Source of the DNA: Moniliophthora roreri
Lineage: Eukaryota; Basidiomycota; Agaricomycetes; Agaricales; Marasmiaceae
Direction of reading: 5' to 3'
Length of the DNA stretch: 64,000 bases
Assembly: GCA_001466705.2 (NCBI GenBank)
Contig: LATX02000194.1
Span: 1-64,000 of the forward strand
Shown here one piece after another: positions 52,341 to 63,957 of this stretch. How positions within the stretch are numbered: the stretch's first letter is position 1; each line of letters opens with the position of its first letter. The notes beneath the pieces were generated by a model. That model did no database searches. It was not told the origin of the DNA and saw only the letters and a list, made by a program, of their open reading frames with translations. A program made the translations under genes and the position numbers.

Positions 52341-52399
52341 TCAGTTTTATGCCCGCATGCCTATGTTCATCCGATACCTCATACTGCAAATTTCGTGGC

Positions 52400-54775
52400 A
52401 TGGTCTCAATATTTTCTGTGGTCCTCGACCCGTCCTCCCTCGGTGCTATCCAGCACTCGTTCTCCTCGAGTTCGCCTGTCTCAGAATCTGAGACCGGCTC
52501 GGAACATAGCTGTTCCTCTTCCTCGTCGAATACCGTGGACGCTGAAAATTTCCCTCTTCCTCAGAGTTATGTCCAACTTAATCCGAAGTTGCTCAATGCA
52601 GATTTAATAAAAGATCTCTACGAGAGTCATGCTCAGGATGGGCTCCTCGGACTCTGCCTCACCGAATCCCGCATCTCGGAAGGTACTCATTGGTCTGCCA
52701 AACGTTGGAACCAGTATGAGTACCTTCTTTCAACTGCCCCGCAAGGAAACTTCCCTATACAGGTCTGATTCATTAAATCTACTTTAGTCCTGAGATTGAC
52801 ATCTTCAGCGCAGGCTCCTCGGGATGACGCCGACATTCTCTTGATCTTCTCCGTAGCTCTCCTTCGTCCCATAATCGCTTTCGCATATCAGGATGGGAGC
52901 TCCCTGTATATCCTCGAGCGCCCACCTATCGCCTTCTCGCCAACCTCTTTGACTTCTTGCTACAATCCACCGTCTCAACCATCCAATGCTACTCTCGAAC
53001 CCGAAAACGCGGTCGGCAACATCCCTTCGCTCGAAGAATGGAGTCGTCTATGGACAATTTGGGATCTGGTGACACTTAAAATGATCCCACAGGAGATGCT
53101 ACACCAGAAGCCGATCGACCTTCGACACAAGTGCCTTTTCTACATCGGCCATATACCGACGTGAGCGTTTCTTTATCACCACCACTCAGAACCGTTTTCA
53201 TCGGTTTAACGTCCCTACTGTATAGATTCTTGGATATGCTCCTCTCTAGAGCCATCGGCGGGGAGGCAACTGAGCCCAAATACTTCTGGAACATCTTCGA
53301 GGTACGGTTTCCCTGTTAGGTCTTTAATCTTACTGACTTCGTATTTGTAGCGCGGTATCGATCCTCATGTCGATGATCCAGATCACTGCCATGTACGTGA
53401 ACAGCTTTTTACCCTTGCGTTATTGAAACTCATGATGCTTACTCGCAGAATCACTCCGAAGTCCCAGAACGAGATGAAGACTGGCCATCCCTCGAAACAA
53501 TTATTACCTTTCGAGATGGGGTTCGTGCCAGGTTGGCCCGTCTCTATGATGAACTGAACACAGGCAAACGCCGACTCACCCGTAACATTGCGAGAACCTT
53601 GGTGATGACCCACGAGCATGAGGGCTTCCATGTCGAGGTATGGGAAGACCTTGGCTTGTCATGCAGTAACGCTGATAACTCTTCGAGACATTGCTATACA
53701 TGCTCATCCAACGAGGCGGTACGGGCACTCTTCCACCTCTTGGATTCACCATCCCTCCTTGGACTGCTCTTGCCGAGCAATTTAACCAGATTCCACCCCC
53801 TTCCACTCCATACGCTACTGTAGGGCCAGCAGAGATAGTGTTGGGTCACCAAGACTCGGAGGGCGATGATGACGGCGAACTCAAGTTCGAAGTGCAAGAC
53901 CACGAATACGGATGGGATAATGAGAGCCCTCCCAGAAGCGTATCGGTCGGTGCTTTCCGCGCTGAGTGGAGACCGGTGACAAATGCAGAATTTGAGGTCT
54001 TCTGGAGGGATTGTCAAGGGAAGGTACCCATGCCCGAGAGTTGGGTTGAGGAAGACGGAGAGCTACAGGTAATAAAACGAAGTCTGCGCCATATGTATGC
54101 CATTGTTCACGAGGTCCCTTTTCCAGGTACGCACCCTTTATGGACCCGTACCCATGCACGTCGCGCAGCATTGGCCTGTTCTCACGTCATACGACGACTT
54201 GGCTGCTTATGCCCAGTCAAAAGGTGGCCGCCTTCCAACAGAACCAGAGTTACGCCTTTTCCTCGACACGTATGACGTCGGCTTTGAAGGTGGCGCGAGC
54301 TTGGGCTTCCGTCATTGGCATCCCGTTCCGTGAGTACACGGGTTCAGTGAGTGTAAGTTGACATAAATATACCTGCCATTCTAGGGCTACAGCTGGCCTG
54401 GATGCAAACGAAGGTAGAGGCTCAAATGGCGCTGTCTGGGAATGGACGAGTACTGTTTTTGATGGTCACGAAGGCTTAGTACCTACGAAACTGTTCACCG
54501 GGTGAGTCTTCCCTTTCCCGCCATGCTGTGTAATTTGGTGCTCATCCAGAGGTTTCCACAGATATTCTACGGATTTCTTCGATACCAAACATCAGGTCGT
54601 GGTGAGTGTCATATTTCTCCTCAGCGCTAATGGATTTGATCCTAATCGACTGTTTATGTAGCTTGGAGCATCGTATGCTACGATACCCCGCCTGGCTCGT
54701 CGCACTGTCCGTAACTTCTACCAACATAATTATCCATACCCCTGGGTTAGTGCGCGGGTGGTTTATGATCTATAA
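52400..54775 (+). CDS. EgtB-like protein (DinB + FGE-sulfatase domains), no methyltransferase seen
   Basis: Resembles the C-terminal two thirds of fungal Egt1, the ergothioneine-pathway enzyme whose iron centre joins cysteine to hercynine with oxygen. It starts MVSIFSVVLDPSSLGAIQHS, then a Ser-rich stretch. The DinB-like part has EWSRLWTIWDLVTLKMIPQE, FYIGHIPTFLDM (first iron His), FERGIDPHVDDPDHCHNHSE and the MTHEHEGFHVETLL site with HxxxHxE. The FGE part has SVGAFRAEWRPVTNAEF, GGRLPTEPELRLF, GFRHWHPVPATAG, GAVWEWTSTVFDGHEG and TVRNFYQHNYPYPWVSARVV. All three iron histidines appear present. Fungal Egt1 normally carries an N-terminal SAM methyltransferase of about 330 residues; I see none here. 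Just before the DinB part, ILLIFSVALLRPIIAF and LYILERPPIAF recall the end of that domain. About eight exons. Confidence 0.85.
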
Positions 54776-55013
54776 ATGTTTCTGTTCTCGACTGAATACT
54801 TTACATGTATTATATTCTTAATGCCCTCGTGTAACTTATGGTCCTGTATTCCCCTTCTACTGTTCTGCTCTTCAGAGGTGTTGCTCAGCGTGACTCAAGT
54901 GTGCACTGGTGTCAAAGTAAGCGCTCGGTACAGCGACCTGCGGAACAGCATCCATCCGTCCTCTTCCTAGTCATCAACACGCGCCACGCTTACACTCTTA
55001 CACTGGACCAGAC

Positions 55014-56136
55014 ATGGCCTTGAGCGAAAAAGCCAAAGGAAAACAAAGAGCCATTGATCCTGGTCCTGAAGCAGGACTTTCTATCTCTCAGCAAACCGTC
55101 AATGTCCCTCAAAGTCTAGTCATCCGTTTCACCGAAGATGTCCCAGACCTGGAGATATCAGTCACAGAGAAAGATTCTATTAAGGATGTGAAGAATACGG
55201 TCAGTATTTCCAGCCTGACTTGTGACCGTCCTTCAATTGCCCCTAAAATACAGATACATCGCGAAAGACCTCAGCTGAAGAATCGTCGTCTCAGGCTTAT
55301 CCATTCAGGCCGGCTGCTTACCGATGGGACATTCTTGTATTCATGGCTCAAGAAGCTGGATGAACGTCAGAAAAGAGCGGCTACTAGTGATGAGGGAAAG
55401 GGTGAGGGAGGAGTCGACGCTGTCACGAACACGTCATTGTCGACAGTCGCTGCATGGCTTCACTGTTCAGTAGGGCGTGAGATAGAGCAAAATGAAGAGG
55501 AGGAAGATGGGAGTCAGGTGTGTCTCTCTGGCTTTCTTGCTGTGCAACATGGTATTCAGCCCATTGAACATCCAAAAGTTGCAGCAGATACAACCTGCAA
55601 GAGGTTTTGACAGACTCGCTTCAATGGGCTTCTCAGAATCAGACATTGCTAGTATCAGACGACAGTTCCATATCCAGAACGATAGTTTCCTAAACGGAGA
55701 CCTTGACGATGACAACTGTGAGTCAATATCGCTGCTCCCTCACAACTTTGGCTCATCGTACACTTGATGCAGACGACGAGCATGCACGTGCACTCGAGGA
55801 GCAATGGATTGACTCCCTAGATAGCTCGGATAATACCTCACTCTCAACGTCTTCCAATTCAAATTCTTCGGCTATGCAAGGCATCCTGGTCGGTTTCTTC
55901 TTTCCTTTTCTTCCGTTCTTCATCAACAGCAACAAACCCGGCCAACCAATATTCTGGGAAGATGGAACTGAACAACCACCGAGTGAGCCAGTTGTGTTTT
56001 CGTGCGTTGTTTATTCTCGTGTTCATCCAGTTGTTGCTAAAATGGCGTCAGTCGGACTATGCAGATGGGATTGCTCGCTGGATTTATGATCAATATTCTT
56101 TTTGGGATGTGGAGATTCTTGTTGGATGCTTCATAG
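55014..56136 (+). CDS. DSC3: DSC3-like subunit of the Golgi Dsc E3 ligase
   Basis: Part of the Dsc ubiquitin-ligase complex that activates SREBP and removes orphan membrane proteins. Starts MALSEKAKGKQRAIDPG, a characteristic opening. The N-terminal ubiquitin-like domain reads SLVIRFTEDVPDLEISVTEK then LKNRRLRLIHSGRLLTDGTF and VAAWLHCSVG. The middle part has RGFDRLASMGFSESDIASIR and DEHARALEEQWIDSLD. The C-terminus has two membrane helices: GILVGFFFPFLPFFI and, after the last intron, LLAGFMINILFGMWRFLLDAS, ending at 56136. That last intron (donor GTGCGT) is needed, because the unspliced frame runs on to an unrelated tail. Confidence 0.9.
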
Positions 56137-56302
56137 AGGTACTGTATACCCCTCAGAGTGGCTACATCATTTTTCATGGAGCGCTTACTTCGATCTTCAA
56201 GATGAGACATTGGTGAAGTCAGCTATGAAATCATGGATATCCCGCCAGCCCATATACCTATTTTAGTGCTCGACCGTTGCTTTAGTCTATAGTAATCGCA
56301 AC

Positions 56303-56878
56303 ATGTCTAAGTATCTTCGCACCCTCTGCTCACAGAGTCGAGCTCTTAGTGCTTCGATTTATGCTCGCAACTTCTACTCTTCATCCATAGTCCGAGGCTC
56401 GTCCCCATTAGAACGAATGCCTCCGCCGGACTCGCATGCGTACAAGAATCAGACAGATACCATGCCGAAACCTTCCTCAACTCATGTCCGCGTTCCTCCA
56501 TCCGATACACCAGGGGTCCCTCCAGGTCCGTTTCCGACATCAGCACCATACATAAACTATCCTCCTACGGAAGCACCCGACTACAGTGGGGTGCAATTCA
56601 GCTCCACTTCTGCCGATCAGGTCGCACACCCGCTTACCCGTAAAGCGTCTCGACACGATGGAGGTGTTGGTGATAGTGCAGCCGTGAGATTCACGGAAGC
56701 GCCTGGTGAAATGGGTGCTCGTGGCGGCAGTTATATGGGCGAGGGAATGATGGACCAACATGGCACTAAGCCAGGCGAGGGTAGTCTAGGCGAAAGGAAT
56801 CCACCACCAGATGCAAAAGGTGTCGCAGAGAACAACTCTGTCATGGGTGTTCGAGAAGCCTGGAAGGCCAGGAGATAA
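56303..56878 (+). CDS. Small probable mitochondrial protein, function unknown
   Basis: A single uninterrupted frame of 191 codons. The first 25 residues (MSKYLRTLCSQSRALSASIY) are basic and hydroxylated without acids, a typical mitochondrial presequence. The rest is Pro/Gly/Ser-rich and looks disordered, with YINYPPTEAPDYSG, GARGGSYMGEGMMDQHG and a terminal helix VMGVREAWKARR. No domain is recognised. The lack of introns is unusual for this window but plausible for such a short gene. Confidence 0.7.
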   Translation: MSKYLRTLCSQSRALSASIYARNFYSSSIVRGSSPLERMPPPDSHAYKNQTDTMPKPSSTHVRVPPSDTPGVPPGPFPTSAPYINYPPTEAPDYSGVQFSSTSADQVAHPLTRKASRHDGGVGDSAAVRFTEAPGEMGARGGSYMGEGMMDQHGTKPGEGSLGERNPPPDAKGVAENNSVMGVREAWKARR

Positions 56879-57577
56879 TAGGAGAGTGTGATTACACTTG
56901 TGTCTGGATTGCAATTCTTTCTTGTGCTCAACGGTATACCTAATGCAGGTTAAAATGTATGATACACATATTTTACTTTGGACGGCCTCCCCAATTTGAT
57001 TCCATACACCCCCAAAATATACAATAAGCAGGAAGTGTTCATTGATACAGCAAGACATGATCCGAGATAAGTCGGAGCCTGCGGAGGCTTATCAGAGGAT
57101 AAGTTCTGCGATGAGTGGCAGATGAGTGTCGCGCGCACACCTGATTGAGCTGACGCGCGACTTGCTTCTCACCTTCATCTGCCACGTCGACTCGCAAAAA
57201 ATTTTTTCTCGCCCACCCTCCTCTCCCTAGCGTATTTGGGTATCTCTGCCTGAGTCAGACCTAGGATACCCTTATACCCGGCTCTCCTGGGCTGAATCGG
57301 TTACCATCCGCCACCGCCCGCCCAGGCAGCCTCCGGCACACACTCTTATTCGGATGAAGGTTGTCCTCCCCAGTTTCCATACACGACGCGGACAATCTTC
57401 ATCACTCTTCCTGGCTCATCGTGAACATAGCAGAACTTATCCATCTAAGTCCTCCACAAAAATTCCTTACAACACATACGGGCACGCGCACGGATTGTTA
57501 CCTAGAAGTAGAGTAAACGGATGAATGTCAATGACAGAGGAATGTGCCAAAAATACTCACTCGAACATTTTGAGAGA
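56879..57577. other. 700-bp convergent spacer
   Basis: Between the 3' ends of the small mitochondrial-protein gene (+) and the SPT21-like gene (-). No coding region is supported. Three GATAAG-type sites sit within 40 bp (57066-57071, 57088-57093 inverted, 57098-57103). Confidence 0.4.
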
Positions 57578-60527
57578 TTACATTAAAGTACCACTATAGA
57601 GACCTTTCATATCTGCCATGAACTTCCCCATATCAACCCCGCTCGAACCACTGGACGTAAGCCAGTTGTTCACATCTGCAGCATCAGCTACCTCTCCTGC
57701 TTCTGATGACGCCCCTGATCCTGCAATAAGGTACTTCAATTGCTCATTCCAAAACATGTTTGCATCTTCACCATCCAAAATCTTATTGGTACTCGTTTGG
57801 CTTTGATCTTGGAATAATTGATTCCAGTCAAGGTTCGCCTCATCTAGGACTGGAGTATCACTGCTGAGGTTCGTGTATTGTGCCAGGAAAGTAGCGATGT
57901 CTTCTGCTGTCTGTTGGTCAGAATGCTCGACGTGGCACTCTCCTGCGTCCGAGTTCATAGGTGTATTGCTGTCCATGTCATCCATAGCGTCTGAATTCGA
58001 CGATGTCTGATCATCGTCTACTTGTTCTCTAGGACTGAGAAAGTCGTCCTCCTCTGTGTCTGAGGTTGCCATTGGCAGCTGAGGGCTACCTTCGTCATAG
58101 GGAGTATCAGCCGGTGGTAATGGGTCGTCTGATTGCATAGGGCTGCTTGGTGGTGGCGGTGAGGAAGGTGGAAGACCAGGCCAAATTTGCTTCCGGGGAT
58201 ATTCTTCTGTGTCCGACGCTGAACCAATGTCAACGTCGTTGTCGTTGGCAGCTGTTTCCCCGCTGATCGCTGTAGGTAGTGGATTAGATAACTCGTCTAA
58301 TGCGCTATTCAGCTCGCGACCTGACGTACCGTCGTCTTCGTTATCTCCACGAGGTTTTGGGGTTTGTAACGAGGTGCCGGTGGACTTCCGTGGTCGAATA
58401 GGAGACGGCGAGAACAAAGGACTACCCAAATATTTTTCATCTCTGTTAGCTTTGGGAGTTTTCGGGGTGAAAAGCGACATGCCACCGCGTGCTAAGGGAC
58501 TTTGGCTAGGAGACCGTGGTCGCTTTCGAGGAGGTGTCTTGGGAACAAGAAACGCGAGAGGGGACGATGCTGCCGCGCAGACGGGCAGGGAAAACGTAGG
58601 CTGAGAAGCCAAAGGTCCGTTAACACCGGCAGACCGAGGTGGAGGTGTCTGGGGCCTCTCACTGGATCCACCGACGAGGTTCTTTGACTCCGCAGTTGCA
58701 GAAGAGGTTGCAGATGTCAACGCGGAAGTACTCTTACTTCGGCTCGTCCACTTCGCCCTCTTCACCTTCCGATCCTCTTCTCGCTGCCTTTCTGCTTCTT
58801 CCATCGTTTTCAGAGCCTGTTCTGAGAATCTGGGTTTTGTAGCGGTTGTAGTGCGTGCCCACTCCGGAACGACGTATCGCTTTCGTAACGGTTGTTTCTT
58901 CCCTCGTATAGGAGAGGATGCAGGGACGATAGGTGCAAGAGGCGAGTCTGGTATAACTATAGGTGCCGCCCTGGAGCTACCAGCAGCTGCATTCTCGTCA
59001 AAATCGGAACGACGTGGTCGGGGAGGTGACGACCATGGTTCAGTGGAGCTATTGGATATGGTGTAAATCGGGAGGCGATAAGTTCGTGAAGAGTCTTTGG
59101 AGGTGGATGGGTGTGCTTTCTCTTTTCCCTTACGGGAAGAACCACTGCTACTACGATCACGGGACGAAAGTTGTTCCTCCAGGGAACAGGCTTTGCTCGC
59201 ATCTGATGACATCGTATTTGACCGACCACCAAGCCCTAATCCTTGTGAGCCATTGCAAGTCACATTAACTCCAGGACCGGCGGATGGATTATGAGACATC
59301 TCAGCCAGTTTCATTGCTTCTAATTCGGCACGTCGACGGAAGTCGGAAGGGTTGACATTCTCCTTGTCCAAAATGACAACCTCGTCGTCTTGAGATTGGT
59401 CGGCTGGCGCAGACGGCTGGCTTGAAGACGTTGAGTTGTTCCAATACTGTTGGAGAAGGTTTCTCAGAGCCGACTGTAGTGTAGGATTACCCTCGACCTT
59501 GCTGACTGCATCAGGAGAGGAGTCAATCAAGCTTAAGACCGCGAGTATTGTCGCACCGTCCGAATTTGGCGGGTCCGAAGGTGGAGCGAAAGATGTGGCA
59601 GGGGAAGATGCACTGGTCTGTGATGATTGCGGTAAAGGTGAAGTTTGACTACTGCACGGCGTCGACGCTACGGAAGTGACCGGTGTAGGGTAACTCTCTG
59701 GTGACGGGGCATTAGACGTCGGTGCTTCTGACTTTGTCCCTCGTCCATAAAAGTTGCCTCCTGCCATCAATTTCTCCGCTTCGCAACGAGCCGTGATAGG
59801 ATGAAGTCGTTTGCTAATCGACGCCTGAGGATTCTTAGGTTTTCGCTTCCGGGAGTGCAGCTTAGCTTCTGCCTCAGTTCTGACTCTTTCTAGCGCTGCG
59901 GCAATATTTGGGTCGGAGTAATCAACCCCAGCTGAAAGAATATTCAGCACTTGACCACGTTGAGAAAGGACGGTGACTCACTAGTTGAAGAACCCTGTTT
60001 AGGAACCTGAGTGGGACAACGCTCTCGTTAGTGATTAATCCAACTGAAATAAGGCTTGTCGAGTGCACCTCTCGTAGTTGAAACACAACCTCCATCGCAT
60101 CCAATCCTGTCTTCAAACGAATGACTCTTCCCGACACCGCAATGTTCTGTTCCTCCTTCCTCAGCTCAGATATCAAGCCTAAACCAACTGATACACCATT
60201 CTTCGCCAAATTTTGCGTTGACACGTCGTCTGGATCTGACTCCAATGGATCGAGATGGTAGACTGAGTAGTCTCTGTGGTGATCGTGTATAAGATCAGGA
60301 CTTGAGGCAGAGAGGGTATCGATACAAGCCCGGAGCGAAACTGTGGCGTAACGAGTCTGAGGGGTACTGGATCCGCTGGCATTGGTAGAGTCGTCGGTGA
60401 ATGATGTGAAGGGGTATACCGGCACAAGGCCGCGAGAACGAGCAAGAGTAAGTTGAGAAGAGTCGTTTTTCGTGTAAAAAACGCGCAAAAATCTGTTCTC
60501 CACCATGATTGGGGATGAAGAGGTCAT
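57578..60527 (-). CDS. SPT21/Ams2 N-terminal-domain protein, likely histone-gene regulator
   Basis: Spt21 in yeast and Ams2 in fission yeast activate S-phase histone genes. It starts MTSSSPIMVENRFLRVFYTK. The N-terminal domain shows NDSSQLTLARSRGLVPVYPF, TRYATVSLRACIDTLSASSP, HHRDYSVYHLDP, GLGLISELRKEEQNIAVSGR and VIRLKTGLDAMEVVFQLREV, the pattern of the Ams2/SPT21 domain. After one or two introns a long 780-residue exon is mostly disordered (Ser/Pro-rich) with basic patches (SRKRKPKNPQASISKRLHP), FVVPEWAR-like KRYVVPEWART and an acidic C-terminal part ending DMKGLYSGTLM. I see no GATA zinc finger, so it is more Spt21-like than Ams2-like. Confidence 0.8.
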
Positions 60528-60685
60528 TTCGCGTTCGAAACACGCGATTGCCTTGGACTTTCAACGTTTAATAATAATGTCACACCACGTCACAGCTAGC
60601 GTTACAAGCACATGAACGCGTCGACGTCATGCATACAACAAGCAAAGTTAGAGTAATTCTACTCGTAAAATCTAAGTCCTGATCA

Positions 60686-62000
60686 TTATTCCCGCCACAT
60701 CTCCAATGAAACTGGATATGACATCCTTCTCTGTGCGGCATCTGGTACTCGAATAAGTGACTGTGTTGACGGCACAGAGCCTTTCTTGAGCTTCGTGAAC
60801 CCTTGCCTCAAGGTAGAGCCAGTGGGTGTTCCGTCCGTAGAGGAGTGGGGACTTGGGCTGGTACTTGAATGCGGAGCTTCTGGAAAAGGTTCGAGTGTAG
60901 GCGGCTTGATAGAGCATCTACAACAGTTGCGATCACAGCATATAGGTCTGGAAGGTGTAAGCCTGTCATCTTGAGGAGTCAAAGAGGTAGTATATGCCGT
61001 ATCACACGGTTTGAAGACATGAGGGAGGAGGACAGCGAGTAGAAGCGACATCGAGAAAGGCGATGGGGAGCCGTCCATATCCCGTACCCAAATGGCGCGG
61101 TCATAAGTCAGGCAGGTCAGACCGGCGAGAACAGAAAACAAGAACGTGTAGCCGATTTCTGGGTATTTCCTCAGTCTTTGAGATAATGGGGTAGAGGATC
61201 TAACGTACGGACGAAGACACTAAACACTAACATGCGGATCCAAATCGCCATGATCGTACCAAGCGGTCCCTTCACAACTTCGGGTGAGATGGTGACAGTG
61301 AGGGCGAATAATGCGAGAACTTGTCATGGACATGAGTTGGAGTAACGCAAGTTGCAAGTTTCAGCTGACCTGTTCCACCCACAAACATTGTAAACGATCC
61401 AAAAATCTCGTGCATAATCGTATGAGGGACTTTCATTATCGGCTTTATTAATGCTCTGTGGAACATCACTTGGTAAAGCTCTACTGATACCAGAGAAGAG
61501 CATAGCACGCACGCTGTTATAAACCATGCAATGACCACCATCTCAAATATTCCCATGACCCAAGAAACGACAGGTTGTGTAAAAGCCGAATGCAGTATCA
61601 ATTGGAGAGTAAGTGTTCCAATATGACTTAAAGCGAAGAGTCCTAAGATAACGCAAAATCAACGAGGCCCTTCCGGTACTATAGATGACACCGACCTGCA
61701 ATGAACCGACGAATAAGTCGAAATGAAAGAATGGACATAGTTGGTAACGACTGTATGTGGGTGTAGGTGAGGAGAGTTGATAATGCTTCTCACGCTCCGT
61801 TCGGGGGGAGGTAATGAGACATCGACATTGCAATCGAGAAGGCCGTCTGTTTACAGTAAGTGAAACTTGCGGAAACCTTGGAGAGTACCATTAAAGAATG
61901 GACCATGAGACACGAGGAGAAATCCAACAGAATCAAAGAGTGGATTAACGGTACAAACATGGGCTAAGTATACATCCATGGGTCCGGGTCCAGCATCCAT
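60686..62000 (-). CDS. Multipass membrane protein, unknown family
   Basis: The likely start MDAGPGPMDVYLAHVCTVNP is at 62000, only 11 bp below the IES6 stop. Exons can be chained through LLDCNVDVSLPPPERSVRS, TVVTNYVHSFISTYSSVHC, then helices HIGTLTLQLILHSAFTQPVV, VMGIFEMVVIAWFITACVLC, IMKVPHTIMHEIFGSFTMFV, VLALFALTVTISPEVVKGPL, MAIWIRMLVFSVFV and TFLFSVLAGLTCLTYDRAIW. A soluble tail with a CCDRNCCRCS cysteine cluster and a basic end follows. Five to seven membrane segments are likely. I recognise no transporter or receptor family. Some exon edges are uncertain. The first exons are also in frame with a possible alternative splice form of IES6. Confidence 0.6.
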
Positions 62001-62011
62001 ATAGATAGACT

Positions 62012-62805
62012 CTACTTGACAATCGAATGAACACCTCGAGCTGTGATGTAATCAATAAGCATGCAGGGTATTGCGAGGAGGGAGATGAACGTGCCAGAAA
62101 GATAGTCTTTCGCGACGCTCGCACTCTGTGAAACTGTCAAATATGATATCAGTCACTGTATGAGCTAAGAAACCTCACCATTCCCTTGATTAGCGCATAG
62201 ATATTCTTGTCGTGATATCGCAGGCCTGTAGTCGGATCTGTGTATGGAGCCTGACCAGACACATAATGAGGTAAGAGTCGTTGTGGAAGAGCAAGCAGAC
62301 ATGTACCTCTAGTCCAGTAATATCGCACCAGTGCTTCTGTGGTAGAACAGACGGTGGTGCTTCTATTGACGTGTCTAAAAGCCAAGGGTAATTTTGACCG
62401 ACCAACAGAAGAAGAACATAGTTTCTCACAGGTAGGAATTTCTTCATCTGCAGCTCCGTCAACATCCATACCCCCGTTCTCCGCTTTCTCCTGCATGCGC
62501 TTCTCTCGCTCCAGTCGTTCTCGTTCTCGTTCCTGTGCCAAAACATTCTTCAGATTCTTCGCACGACGATTCACGTTCTTCGTATAATTTGGATTCTTGA
62601 ATGGCCTAGGCTCGTGGAGGTAGGAGAGCTGTTCTGCTAGACTCTTTTGAGGTCAGCACAAGACGAAAGATAAGCCAGAGTGAATTCGTACAGGTACATG
62701 AGGCGTAGAGGTCCCATCAGCGGCTGCAGCCTTCTTCTTTCCACCTTTTGGCGGCCTGGAGAAGGTTCAGTCAGAAGCTGGAGGATGTGTTGTGAGACCT
62801 TACAT
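62012..62805 (-). CDS. IES6: IES6/INO80C, INO80 chromatin-remodelling subunit
   Basis: Forms the Arp5-Ies6 module of INO80. A start codon split by an intron gives AT (62805-62804) plus G (62755): MPPKGGKKKAAAADGTSTPH. Later exons read SLAEQLSYLHEPRPFKNPNY, KNVNRRAKNLKNVL, a charged coil, then YTSIEAPPSVLPQKHWCDIT and GLEAPYTDPTTGLRYHDKNI (YL1_C domain), then YALIKGM, KDYLS and, across a GC-AG intron (62094-62041), ARGVHSIVK. This order is the family pattern. The gene is divergent from PUF6, with 118 bp between the start codons. It belongs to the same YL1_C family as VPS72 at 14.8 kb. Confidence 0.88.
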
Positions 62806-62923
62806 GATAGGTGTTCAAGTAACGTTGTTTGACGAACTGTTGAGTTGCTGAGAATAATCGGTGTGGTTCCTGTCACAGAATTTTTCAATGTCACACAAAC
62901 ACCTTTCCTGTTACACTACCTAT
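62806..62923. promoter_or_regulatory. Shared divergent promoter, IES6 and PUF6
   Basis: The 118 bp between the first coding bases of two divergent genes must hold both core promoters. No TATA box is evident. Co-expression would be expected but is not shown by the sequence. Confidence 0.45.
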
Positions 62924-63957
62924 ATGGCTGCAGTTTCTCAAAATTCAAGTAAAAAGCGGAACGCAAAATTTCAAGCTGGTCCTGCTCCGAAAAAACTTCA
63001 CCTGGAAAAGCCAGACAAACCCGCGAAAAAACGAAGCCAGCCAGTTACTTTAGCGCCTGAAGACAATATCAGCGAAACAGAGTCGCTTGAAGACGATGGA
63101 GAGGAGTTCATGGGCATCGGAAATGAGAAAGTAGATGAGGATATGGAAGTAGAAGATGAACATCCAGTAGGAGGACTATCCGGTGCTCCAAAAGACCCAA
63201 ATGGTACGTTCAGACACATCTACCAAATACACCAAATATTCCTGCTGATTGTTGGCATGTAGCTGCCCGCGAATCACATAAGACACAAAAAGCTCTACAT
63301 GAGCAAAGGAAAGCGGCCAAGCCCCATTCCAAATTACTTTCTGACGCGAAGCGGATATGGTCACTTGCACGACAGAAGAATATCCCTGCCCAAGAACGCC
63401 AAAACCACGTCAAGGATCTCATGACCGTCATTCGTGGGAAGGTAAAGGATATCGTTTTCAAGCACGATGCCAGCAGGATTGTCCAGACTGTAGTGAAGTA
63501 TGGCCAGGCGGCAGAGAGAAATACCATCGCCGAGGAGCTGAAGGGCAAGTACCGGGAATTGGCTCAAAACAAGTATTCAAAAGTATGCCCTTCTCTTCTC
63601 GCACTCTTGGCTGATCTGAATAATGTCAAGTTCTTAGTGACAAAACTAATTCGATTCTGTCCATCGCATCGCGCATCAATATTACTTGAATTCCAAGGGC
63701 ATGTTCTCAAACTTCTGCTTCACCGAGAGGCAACCTCGGTGTTGGCGGATGCATTCGAGCTGTACGCAAATGCATACGAGAGATCGATACTGTTACGGGA
63801 GTTCTACGGAAAGGAAACGGCCTTGTTCACTTCAACTTCAACCAACCGAGAAAAAGAGAAGGCAAAAAAGGGCCTCATTGGAGTGCTTGAAGATGCAGAT
63901 AAGGAACGTAGAAAAAGGGCATTATCCGCTGTGAAGGAAGCATTGATTTCTATGTGA
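62924..63957 (+). CDS. PUF6: PUF6-like Pumilio-family nucleolar protein (partial, runs off right edge)
   Basis: Yeast Puf6 binds ASH1 mRNA and acts in 60S ribosome assembly. The start MAAVSQNSSKKRNAKFQAGP is basic. An acidic Ser-rich stretch (ETESLEDDGEEFMGIG) follows, then AARESHKTQKALHEQRKAAK, the conserved run-in. Pumilio-type repeats begin MTVIRGKVKDIVFKHDASRI, with VQTVVKYGQAAERNTIAEEL, then after an intron FLVTKLIRFCPSHRASILLE and VLADAFELYANAYERSILL. The segment LIGVLEDADKERRKRALSAV is typical of Puf6. The exon ends at a GTGAGC donor near 63955, so the rest, including the CPL domain, lies beyond the window. The in-frame stop at 63957 is intronic. Confidence 0.9.

Noticed and set aside
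51842..52399. Upstream extension of the EgtB-like reading frame.
   Set aside because: It lies upstream of a TATA box, overlaps another long frame in a different register and shows no methyltransferase motif.
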